Of a stretch of 5,226 nucleotides of DNA, positions 1 through 5,226 are shown piece by piece. The notes beneath the pieces are model-generated. The model had not been told where the DNA came from, searched no databases, and saw only the letters and a list, made by a program, of their open reading frames with translations. Both the position numbers and the translations under genes were made by a program. The stretch's first letter is position 1; each line of letters opens with the position of its first letter. Source of the stretch: an uncultured Campylobacter sp. (lineage in GTDB: Bacteria; Campylobacterota; Campylobacteria; Campylobacterales; Campylobacteraceae); NCBI GenBank assembly GCA_900772495.1, contig CAAHEJ010000010.1, forward strand, positions 1-5,226, given 5' to 3'.

Positions 1-82
1 AGAGTATGTATTTGGGGCGATTTTGCACTCTTTAAGTCTTGGCAAGGGCTGTGGTCCTACAAATCACTTTTATAAGCTTTGA
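1..82 (+). CDS. thiD: Hydroxymethylpyrimidine (phosphate) kinase ThiD, C-terminal end only
   Basis: This is the 3' end of a gene entering from the left edge. The frame beginning at base 2 reads 26 codons to a TGA at 80-82. The peptide ends LGKGCGPTNHFYKL, which matches the usual ThiD ending: a Gly-rich GxGxGPxNHF segment close to the C-terminus. ThiD phosphorylates HMP and HMP-phosphate to HMP-pyrophosphate in the cytoplasm, supplying the pyrimidine half of thiamine phosphate. The next gene on the same strand is a thiE remnant that starts 2 nt after this stop, the tight thiD-thiE order expected of a thiamine operon, which supports the call. Only about a tenth of the protein is visible, so whether the rest of thiD is intact cannot be judged. 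The identification rests on the tail motif plus the neighbour. Confidence 0.72.
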   Translation, partial: EYVFGAILHSLSLGKGCGPTNHFYKL

Positions 83-84
83 AA

Positions 85-321
85 ATGGTTGATTTAAGCC
101 TTTATCTTGTTGCAAGTCGTGGAAATTTAGATGATGAGAGCTTTTTAAATTTAATAAAATCTGCCATAAAAGGCGGCGTGAGTGTGGTGCAACTGCGCGA
201 AAAAACTCTAAATTCACGCGAATTTTACGCTTTGGCTTTAAGGCTCAAAGCCCTTTGTGATGAGTTTCAAATGATAGCCATAGGCGACATTTACATGATT
301 TTAAGCAAAAACCACATATAA
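85..321 (+). pseudogene. thiE: Truncated thiamine-phosphate synthase (thiE remnant)
   Basis: The fragment encodes 78 residues from ATG 85; intact ThiE has about 200. ThiE joins HMP-pyrophosphate and thiazole phosphate to make thiamine phosphate. Residues 1-62 are a normal ThiE N-terminus: LSLYLVAS (first beta strand), then GGVSVVQLREK (30-40), whose Gln36, Arg38 and Lys40 belong to the HMP-pyrophosphate pocket, then the SREFYALALRLKALCDE helix. At that point the family continues with an IINDR segment and ADGVHLGQ, which carry the Mg-binding Asp residues. Both are missing. The reading instead jumps to IAIGDI (64-69), which resembles the late VAIGGI strand of ThiE, and stops at TAA 319-321. This looks like an internal deletion of roughly 100 codons. 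ATG 85 was preferred to the TTG at 79-81, because TTG overlaps the thiD stop and adds two residues unlike the family; no strong Shine-Dalgarno is visible. The product cannot be a working enzyme. That it is a remnant is fairly certain; the mechanism is inferred. Confidence 0.75.
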
Positions 322-402
322 TTCTTTTTTAAAAGGTGTTGATTTTACGCTTTACTTATCATTGACAGCAAAAAGAGTGTTGGCAAGTGTTTGTCGTGCC
401 AT

Positions 403-522
403 TCGTCATTATTTAGAATTTGGCAAGCGTGTAAATTCGTGGCAATCCACGAGCAAAGGTAGCACTTGAATTTATGAATTATCACGCAAAACCTCATTGT
501 GCTTTTTACTTGCAATGACAAG
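403..522 (+). repeat. Diverged dispersed palindromic repeat (GTCATT...GTGGCAATCCAC...AATGAC type)
   Basis: Three landmarks occur in order: GTCATT at 405-410, the perfect hairpin TCGTGG-CAAT-CCACGA at 437-452, and CAATGAC at 513-519. The outer GTCATT and AATGAC are inverted copies. This arrangement is that of a family of intergenic repeats found in many bacterial genomes, which when translated give junk peptides of the type RHCEERSDVAIH...CLLAMT. Here one frame gives VAIHE (439-453) and another gives CFLLAMTSK near 499-525. The left arm is heavily eroded, since the usual GCGAGC part after GTCATT is not present. The element lies in non-coding DNA next to a broken gene, which is typical. Family assignment is from recalled motif patterns, not a search. 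Confidence 0.42.
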
Positions 523-550
523 CAAAACTACGCCGATAATACCCGCTTAC

Positions 551-592
551 GATGAGGGTTAAATGCAACCCTTGTCTTACGCTTATGTAAGG
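551..592. terminator. Tandem hairpins in the convergent spacer, possible weak terminator
   Basis: The first hairpin pairs 551-560 (GATGAGGGTT) with 567-576 (AACCCTTGTC) around a six-base loop AAATGC. As plus-strand RNA this is ten pairs, two of them G-U. Read on the minus strand the two wobbles become A-C mismatches, so the structure suits plus-strand transcripts better. The second pairs CTTAC (576-580 region) with GTAAG (587-591) around GCTTAT. The position between converging thi and rfb genes is right for a terminator. Neither strand has a T-run after the stem, so a classical intrinsic terminator is not shown. It could equally be part of the degenerate repeat DNA. Confidence 0.28.
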
Positions 593-646
593 CGCAAATG
601 GCATTTTAAAAAGATAAATTCCACGCCACAAAGCCACACTTAAATA

Positions 647-1669
647 CTACAAACGCGCTAAATACCACTCAATCGTCTTTACAATCCCGCTTTCAAAGTT
701 TTCTTTTGCTCTCCAGCCAAGAGTGTTTTCGATTTTGCTCGCATCTATGGCGTATCGTTTGTCATGTCCAGCCCTGTCTTTAACAAAACTTATCAAATCG
801 CCGTATTTACCGCCATTTGCACGCGGTTTTAGCTCGTCTAAAATCTCGCAAATTTTGCTCGCTATGTGTAAATTCGTGCGCTCATTTCGCCCGCCTATGT
901 TGTAGCACTCGCCGCTTTTTCCCTTAAAAAAGGCTAGTTCAATGCCCGTGCAGTGGTCATTCACAAAAAGCCAGTCGCGCACATTTTGCCCGTCTCCATA
1001 AATAGGGATTTTCGCGCCATTTAAACACGAACGGATTATGGTAGGTATGAGCTTTTCGGCGTGTTGCTTTGGTCCGTAGTTGTTCGAGCAGTTTGTGATG
1101 ATGGTGTCTAGCCCAAAGGTTTCGTGGTAGGCGCGCACGATAAAATCACTCGCGGCTTTGCTTGCCGAGTAGGGCGAGTTTGGCGCGTAAGGCGTTTGCT
1201 CACTAAAAAGCCCTGTTTTACCAAGCGTGCCATAAACTTCATCCGTGCTTATGTGATGAAAACGCGCGTTTTCATAGCCCTTTTTTGGCTCATTTGGGGC
1301 GTTTAGCCACGCTTTTTTCGCTGCTTCAAGCAAGGTTTGCGTGCCAAGTGCGTTGGTGCGTGTGAAAATGGCAGGGTTTGCGATAGAATTATCCACATGC
1401 GATTCAGCCGCAAAGTGAATCACGCCCTTTATGTCAAAGCGCGCAAAAAGATAGTCAAGCAACTCGCCGTTGCAAATGTCGCCACGCACGAATTCATAGC
1501 GCTTTGCAAGCTCTTTGTCCGCCATAACTTCGCTTAAATTTGCCAAATTCCCCGCATAAGTCAGCAAGTCTAAATTCAGCACGAAAAAATCCTCATTGTG
1601 CCTTAAAAAATGCTCCACAAAGTTGCTGCCAATAAAGCCCGCCCCGCCTGTGATTAAAATGCTTTTCAT
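647..1669 (-). CDS. rfbB: dTDP-glucose 4,6-dehydratase RmlB/RfbB
   Basis: The protein has 340 residues and is complete for this family (usually about 330-360). It is a cytoplasmic, NAD-dependent extended short-chain dehydrogenase that converts dTDP-glucose to dTDP-4-keto-6-deoxyglucose, the branch point to dTDP-rhamnose and several amino-deoxy sugars of surface glycans. Visible motifs: the Rossmann NAD loop GGAGFIG (8-14) with Asp34 following beta-2 in DLLTYAGN; FAAESHVDNS (86-95); the active-site STDEVYG (141-147) with Thr142, Asp143 and Glu144; the YSASK catalytic Tyr167 and Lys171; NNYGPKQ (196-202); GDGQNVRDW (225-233), a nucleotide-sugar contact; and DRAGHDKRYAID (298-309). All catalytic residues are present. 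ATG 1669 gives the expected MKSILITGGAGFIGSNF start and is preceded by AAGG at 1680-1683. It starts 6 nt after the rfbA stop, so the two are cotranscribed and probably translationally coupled. It is the last gene of the operon in view; rmlC and rmlD do not follow. Confidence 0.97.
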   Translation of the reverse strand: MKSILITGGAGFIGSNFVEHFLRHNEDFFVLNLDLLTYAGNLANLSEVMADKELAKRYEFVRGDICNGELLDYLFARFDIKGVIHFAAESHVDNSIANPAIFTRTNALGTQTLLEAAKKAWLNAPNEPKKGYENARFHHISTDEVYGTLGKTGLFSEQTPYAPNSPYSASKAASDFIVRAYHETFGLDTIITNCSNNYGPKQHAEKLIPTIIRSCLNGAKIPIYGDGQNVRDWLFVNDHCTGIELAFFKGKSGECYNIGGRNERTNLHIASKICEILDELKPRANGGKYGDLISFVKDRAGHDKRYAIDASKIENTLGWRAKENFESGIVKTIEWYLARL

Positions 1670-1675
1670 TTGTTT

Positions 1676-2566
1676 TTAACCTTGAAATATGGGTTTTGCG
1701 TTTGCAAGAGTGATAAGATATGCTCCGTAATCGTTTTTGTCGAGTTTTTCGCCAAGTTCGTGCAACTTGCCTTCATCAATCCAGCCGTTTAAAAAGGCGA
1801 TTTCCTCCAAACAAGCGATTTTGAGATTTTGCCTTTTTTGTAGGGTTTGGATAAAGCTGCTTGCTTCTAAAAGCGAGTCGTGCGTGCCTGTGTCAAGCCA
1901 CGCGAAACCTCGCCCCATAAGCTCGCATTTTAGCCGCTTTTGCGCTAAATAAAGCTCGTTAAGCGAAGTGATTTCAAGCTCGCCGCGCGCACTTGGGCGG
2001 ATTTGCTTTGCAAGCGCGCTCACTCCGCTTGGGTAAAAATAAAGCCCCGTTACGGCGTAATCGCTCTTTGGCACGGCTGGCTTTTCTTCAAGCCCTACAA
2101 CCTCGCCTTTTGCGTTAAATTCAGCTATGCCATACCTTTGCGGGTCGCGCACCTTGTAACCAAAGATTGTCGCAAAGCCTTTGTTTGCGCTTTCTACGCC
2201 GTTTTTTAAAAGCGGAGTTAAGCCGCCGCCGTAAAAAATGTTGTCCCCTAAAACAAGGCAGGCTGGGCTTTGTTCTAAAAATTCCTCGCCCAAAATAAAC
2301 GCCTGCGCTAGTCCGTCAGGGCTTGGCTGCTCACAGTAGTTTAAATTCACGCCAAAGTCCGCCCCGTCTCCCAAAAGTGCCTTGAAATTTGCGCTATCTT
2401 GTGGCGTGGTAATGATGAGAATATCCGTAATGCCTGTAAGCATTAGCACAGAAAGTGGATAGTAAATCATTGGTTTGTCAAAGACGGGCAAAAGCTGCTT
2501 GCTGATGCCCTTTGTGATGGGGTAAAGCCTTGTGCCACTGCCCCCTGCTAGAATTATGCCTTTCAT
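1676..2566 (-). CDS. rfbA: Glucose-1-phosphate thymidylyltransferase RmlA/RfbA
   Basis: The protein has 296 residues, the normal length for RmlA (about 290-300). It condenses glucose-1-phosphate with dTTP to dTDP-glucose and pyrophosphate in the cytoplasm, the first and usually feedback-controlled step toward dTDP-deoxysugars. Visible motifs: the nucleotidyltransferase signature LAGGSGTRLYP (6-16), followed by KQLLPVFDKPMIYYPLS (23-39) with the lysines that contact substrate; QPSPDGLAQAF (80-90), the base and sugar pocket; LGDNIFYG (106-113) with Mg-binding Asp108; RYGIAEF (144-150); GLEEKP (158-163) with Glu161 and Lys162; TGLYFY (173-178); RGELEITSLNELY (194-206); and WLDTGTHDSLLEAS (223-236), in which Asp225 is the second metal ligand. 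The C-terminal helices, whose family members carry the dTDP-rhamnose allosteric site, are present. The start ATG 2566 has a strong AAGGA-type ribosome site 7 nt away. The gene is first in the rfbA-rfbB pair and lies 167 bp downstream of infB on the same strand. Confidence 0.97.
   Translation of the reverse strand: MKGIILAGGSGTRLYPITKGISKQLLPVFDKPMIYYPLSVLMLTGITDILIITTPQDSANFKALLGDGADFGVNLNYCEQPSPDGLAQAFILGEEFLEQSPACLVLGDNIFYGGGLTPLLKNGVESANKGFATIFGYKVRDPQRYGIAEFNAKGEVVGLEEKPAVPKSDYAVTGLYFYPSGVSALAKQIRPSARGELEITSLNELYLAQKRLKCELMGRGFAWLDTGTHDSLLEASSFIQTLQKRQNLKIACLEEIAFLNGWIDEGKLHELGEKLDKNDYGAYLITLANAKPIFQG
1680..1683 (-). promoter_or_regulatory. Ribosome binding site of rfbB inside the end of rfbA
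   Basis: On the minus strand AAGG lies within the last codons of rfbA, and ten bases separate it from ATG 1669. It overlaps upstream coding sequence, so ribosomes finishing rfbA pass directly over it, consistent with coupled translation. It supports the chosen rfbB start. Confidence 0.55.
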
Positions 2567-2733
2567 TTAATTTTCCTTTCTTAATGGCTGGCTCTTTTTG
2601 TAGAGTTTGTTAAAAGCTCAACCCAAAACGGCTAAATCGCTTTTGATTTCACAAGTCCAAAAATAGCTCAAAATCTTTCGCCTTATCAACTTAAATTCAA
2701 AATTTTTGACAAGCACAAAATCTCATTACAAAC
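2567..2733 (-). other. infB-rfbA intergenic region, presumed to carry the rfbA promoter
   Basis: This 167-bp gap holds no open frame longer than about two dozen codons and nothing recognisable as rbfA. It is AT-rich. A TTGTCA (minus strand, around 2706-2712) resembles a -35 element, but the sequence about 17 nt on (TTGATAAGG) is a poor -10, so no promoter can be placed with confidence. No stem-loop with a T-run marks an infB terminator. The size of the gap, against 6 nt between rfbA and rfbB, suggests separate transcription starts, but this is inference. Confidence 0.4.
2574..2580 (-). promoter_or_regulatory. Ribosome binding site of rfbA
   Basis: The minus strand reads GAAAGGA here, with seven bases (AAATTAA) before ATG 2566. 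This is the clearest Shine-Dalgarno in the window. It fixes the rfbA start and suggests the gene is efficiently translated on its own, rather than by read-through from infB. Confidence 0.7.
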
Positions 2734-5226
2734 CTATATCTCCGCTCTTTGCGCTACTTCTTTGTAGCTTTCTATATAATCTCCCTCGCGCATATCATTA
2801 CACCCCTCAATCCCAACGCCGCATTCATAGCCTTTGGCGACTTCTTTGACATCGTCTTTAAAGCGTTTGAGCGAGCTTACATTGCCCTCAAAGACGACAA
2901 CACCTTCTCTTATGAGCCTTATTTTCGCCCCGCGGTTGATGACGCCATCGCTCACCATACAGCCTGCGATTTGCCCTATTTTTGGCACGGAGATGACTTG
3001 CAGGATTTTAGCTTGTCCGAGTTGCTCCTCGCTGATGATAGGACTCATCAACCCACTTAAAAGCGCCTTAACATCATCGATTAGGTTATAGATGACATTG
3101 TAGGTTTTGATTTCTACGCCTCTGTCCTTTGCCTTTTCTTTTATGTCGCCTGTTGGACGGATATTAAAGCCCAAAACTATGGAATTTTCGCTCGCCGAAG
3201 CTAGCTCAATGTCGCTTTGCGTGATACCGCCGACACCTGAATGGATAATGTCGATTTTAATCTCATCGTTTTTGAGCTTTTCAAGGCTGGTTTTTAAAGC
3301 CTCCAAAGAGCCTTGCACATCGGCTTTTAAGATGATAGGCAAGGATTTTAGGTTGCCCTCTTTGATTTTTGCGCCAAGCTCGTCAATGCTTACCTTTGTG
3401 GATTTGCTCAACTCTTTTTGTCGGTTGTGTTCAAAGCGTTTTGCGGCATACTCACGCGCTTCTTTGTCGCTTTTTACACTAATAAGCACCTCCCCAGCCT
3501 CAGCCACTTCGCTAAGCCCCACGATAACGCCACATTCGCCCGGCTTTATCTCTTTCAAAGCCTTGCCCGTGTCATCGCTCATCGCTCGCACCTTGCCATA
3601 AGCCACGCCAGCGACTATGGTATCGCCCACTTTGAGCGTGCCGTTTTGCACGATGATGGTAGCCACTGCCCCACGCCCCTTTTGCACCGAGCTTTCTACT
3701 ACGCTTGCCTTTGCAAAGGCTTTTGGATTAGCTTTTAGCTCTAAAATATCAGCTTGCAAAAGCACGATTTCAAGCAAATCATCAACCCCCGTGCCGTTTT
3801 TAGCCGAAATAGGCACAAATTCATACGAGCCACCCCATTCCACAGGCGTGATTTCAAGCTCAGCAAGCTGAGTCTTTACCATATCGACATTTGCGCCATC
3901 TTTGTCGATTTTGTTTATAGCGATGATGAGCGGCACGCCAGCACTTTTAGCGTGGTTTATGGCTTCTTTGGTTTGAGGCTTTACCCCATCATCAGCAGCG
4001 ACTACGATGATGACAATGTCCGTTATGCTCGCTCCACGCGCACGCATAGCCGTAAATGCCTCGTGTCCGGGAGTGTCGATAAAGGTGATTTTGCGCCCAT
4101 TTTTTTCTACCATATAAGCGCCCACATGTTGCGTGATACCGCCAGCCTCAGCGTTTGCCACGCGTGATTTGCGTATGTAATCAAGCAGTGAAGTTTTGCC
4201 GTGGTCTACATGCCCCATTATGGTGATAACAGGCGCGCGCGCTTCGCTGCTGCTTTCATCTTGTGCGCTTTCATATTCTTTCACATAGTCAAATTCCACA
4301 GCTTCATCGATGATGCTCACTTCAATCCCAAACTCATCAGCTAAAATTTCTATGGCATCCTCGTCCAAAAAGTCGTTTTTAGTCGTCATAAGCCCGAGCA
4401 TAAAGAGCTTTGAGATGAGTTCGCTGGTGTTTTTGCCGATTTTATCGGCAAATTCATAAAGGCGAATTTCTTTTGGAATTTGCACGCTTTTCACTTCGGT
4501 GCGTTCTTTTTTCTCCACTCTTTTTGGCGGCTTTTTGCGGCTTCTGCGCTGAATTCCACCTTCTGTGAATTGATTAAAACTTTGCCTTAAAACGCTTGGT
4601 TGTTTTTTGGTGCTAACAGGCTCTGGCTTTGGCTGTATGGCATTTTGCGTAAAGTCTGGCAAAACGATGATATCCTCATCATCAAGCGAAATGTCGCTAA
4701 AATCATTGCTGCCAAGCAAATCCATCTTTGTCGTGCTGTCTTTTTTGCTGACAGGCTGGGACTTTGCTTTGGATTTTTTGGGCTTTTTGTCTAAATTTTG
4801 CGTGCTTGAAAACATATCTTTTAAATCTATACGCTCGCTTGGCTTTAAATTCTCGCCACTTTTTTGCGAAGGGCTTTGTAAATTCGCATTTTGCTCTCTT
4901 TTTTTCTTAACAATAACAAGCCCACGCCGTTTAGTAAGGTTTATTTCAGGCTCATTTTTGGACTTTTCTTGTGGTTTTTCTTGCGCTTTGGTTTGAATTT
5001 TGGCTTTTGGCTCTGTTTTGGGAGCTTTTTCTTCGCTTTTAGGCTTTGGCTCGGCTTTAAGTTCTTTTGGCGTTTCTTTTTTGGCGGCTGGTTTTTTAGG
5101 CTCTTTTTGGCTTGGCTTGCTCTCTTTTTCGGGCTTTGTGGCTTCTTTTTTGGGCGCGGCTTTTTTAGCGCCCTTTTTGGCTTCTAACTTCGCCTTAAAC
5201 ATTTCAGGCACGATGCCCGAGCTTAT
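2734..5226 (-). CDS. infB: Translation initiation factor IF-2 (5' end outside window)
   Basis: IF2 is the GTPase that brings fMet-tRNA to the 30S subunit and promotes 50S joining. In residue numbers counted from the GTG at 5211: 1-105 is a Lys/Glu/Pro/Ala-rich linker and 105-245 a further charged, flexible region; 247-300 is an IF2_N-type domain (KEIRLYEFADKIGK...); about 326-490 is the G domain with GHVDHGKT (333-340), Thr360 in GGIT, DTPGHEAF (379-386), NKID (433-436) and SAK (469-471). The beta-barrel domain II follows at about 500-585, then LKADVQGSLEAL (628-639) in the middle C-terminal domain and the fMet-tRNA-binding C-terminal domain from about 735, with IAGCMVSDG and SLKRFKDDVKEV. 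All G motifs are intact. The frame stays open past 5211 to the window edge, reading ISSGIVPEMF, which looks like the end of the first N-terminal domain. The true start is therefore upstream and the GTG is internal. In Campylobacter rbfA normally follows; here it does not. Confidence 0.97.
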   Translation of the reverse strand: MSSGIVPEMFKAKLEAKKGAKKAAPKKEATKPEKESKPSQKEPKKPAAKKETPKELKAEPKPKSEEKAPKTEPKAKIQTKAQEKPQEKSKNEPEINLTKRRGLVIVKKKREQNANLQSPSQKSGENLKPSERIDLKDMFSSTQNLDKKPKKSKAKSQPVSKKDSTTKMDLLGSNDFSDISLDDEDIIVLPDFTQNAIQPKPEPVSTKKQPSVLRQSFNQFTEGGIQRRSRKKPPKRVEKKERTEVKSVQIPKEIRLYEFADKIGKNTSELISKLFMLGLMTTKNDFLDEDAIEILADEFGIEVSIIDEAVEFDYVKEYESAQDESSSEARAPVITIMGHVDHGKTSLLDYIRKSRVANAEAGGITQHVGAYMVEKNGRKITFIDTPGHEAFTAMRARGASITDIVIIVVAADDGVKPQTKEAINHAKSAGVPLIIAINKIDKDGANVDMVKTQLAELEITPVEWGGSYEFVPISAKNGTGVDDLLEIVLLQADILELKANPKAFAKASVVESSVQKGRGAVATIIVQNGTLKVGDTIVAGVAYGKVRAMSDDTGKALKEIKPGECGVIVGLSEVAEAGEVLISVKSDKEAREYAAKRFEHNRQKELSKSTKVSIDELGAKIKEGNLKSLPIILKADVQGSLEALKTSLEKLKNDEIKIDIIHSGVGGITQSDIELASASENSIVLGFNIRPTGDIKEKAKDRGVEIKTYNVIYNLIDDVKALLSGLMSPIISEEQLGQAKILQVISVPKIGQIAGCMVSDGVINRGAKIRLIREGVVVFEGNVSSLKRFKDDVKEVAKGYECGVGIEGCNDMREGDYIESYKEVAQRAEI

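Larger units (their letters stand above)
322..646. other. Convergent spacer without an intact gene
   Basis: This 325-bp stretch lies between the thiE remnant (+) and the end of rfbB (-). It is AT-richer than the flanking genes and no frame gives a convincing protein. The longest open run on the plus strand (305-466, frame different from thiE, no ATG) begins with FLKGVDFTLYLSLTAKR, which faintly resembles the C-terminal GVDGIALISAL strand of ThiE and may be decayed thiE sequence. Two direct copies of TTGGCAAG start at 380 and 420. From about 403 to 522 there is a diverged dispersed-repeat-like element, and 551-592 holds two small hairpins. No tRNA, promoter or CRISPR-like array was seen. Confidence 0.7.

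Noticed and set aside
32..217. Minus-strand open frame of 61 codons across the thiD end and thiE start
   Set aside because: It is the shadow of thiD/thiE coding sequence, whose motifs are recognisable on the plus strand.
380..427. Two TTGGCAAG direct repeats 40 bp apart as a CRISPR or iteron array
   Set aside because: There are only two copies of eight bases, with no regular spacers or further units.
305..466. 54-codon open frame in the spacer as a small gene
   Set aside because: It has no ATG or ribosome site, its second half runs through the repeat element, and its first half is better explained as decayed thiE.
723..2209. Plus-strand open frames of 60-71 codons within rfbB and rfbA
   Set aside because: They are shadows of two complete, motif-rich genes on the minus strand.
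2591..2618. Imperfect inverted repeat (GCTCTTTTTG...TTAAAAGCTC) as a terminator after infB
   Set aside because: Only about five contiguous pairs form, with mismatches next to them, so it is too weak to call.
2681..2712. TTGTCA plus downstream TTGATAAGG as an rfbA promoter
   Set aside because: The -35 resemblance is fair but the -10 is poor and there is no Campylobacter-type TATAAT. It is mentioned only as a weak candidate.
2749..4167. Several plus-strand open frames of 80-160 codons within infB
   Set aside because: They overlap fully conserved IF2 coding sequence on the other strand and show no motif of their own.
4600..5187. Plus-strand open frames opposite the infB linker, rich in Phe, Leu, Trp and Gly, which look like membrane proteins
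   Set aside because: They are antisense reads of Lys/Glu/Pro-rich codons of infB. They lack ribosome sites and match no family.

Overview
The window looks like a chromosomal segment from a Campylobacter-type epsilonproteobacterium (Campylobacterota). The evidence is the style of its IF2 protein (a long Lys/Glu/Pro-rich linker and KEIRLYEFADKIG-type second N-terminal domain), the AT-rich intergenic DNA and the tight gene packing. The genes look moderately GC-rich (mid-40s percent by eye, not computed), which would fit the higher-GC oral Campylobacter species better than C. jejuni. The species call is an inference.

Layout, left to right. Positions 1-82 (+) hold the last 26 codons of thiD. It is followed after 2 nt by a thiE start, but thiE (85-321, +) is only a fragment: it keeps about 62 good N-terminal residues and loses the catalytic middle. 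Positions 322-646 have no intact gene. They contain what may be a frameshifted scrap of the thiE C-terminus, a diverged dispersed repeat (about 403-522) and two small adjacent hairpins (551-592). Positions 647-2566 (-) are a two-gene operon, rfbA (rmlA) then rfbB (rmlB), which makes dTDP-4-keto-6-deoxyglucose from glucose-1-phosphate. A 167-bp gap (2567-2733) separates it from infB (2734-5226, -), the gene for translation initiation factor IF2, whose 5' end runs off the window.

The thi genes (+) and the rfb operon (-) converge on the 322-646 spacer, while infB, rfbA and rfbB are codirectional. RmlA and RmlB catalyse consecutive steps. The later rhamnose genes rmlC and rmlD are not adjacent, so the end sugar cannot be read from this window. 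The rbfA gene that I would expect directly after infB in Campylobacter is absent; rfbA occupies that side instead. With the broken thiE at the other end, this suggests a locus that has been rearranged.

No new molecular system was found. The noteworthy points are the decayed thiE, the repeat-bearing spacer, the isolated rmlAB pair beside infB, and the fact that the apparent GTG start of infB is not its true start.
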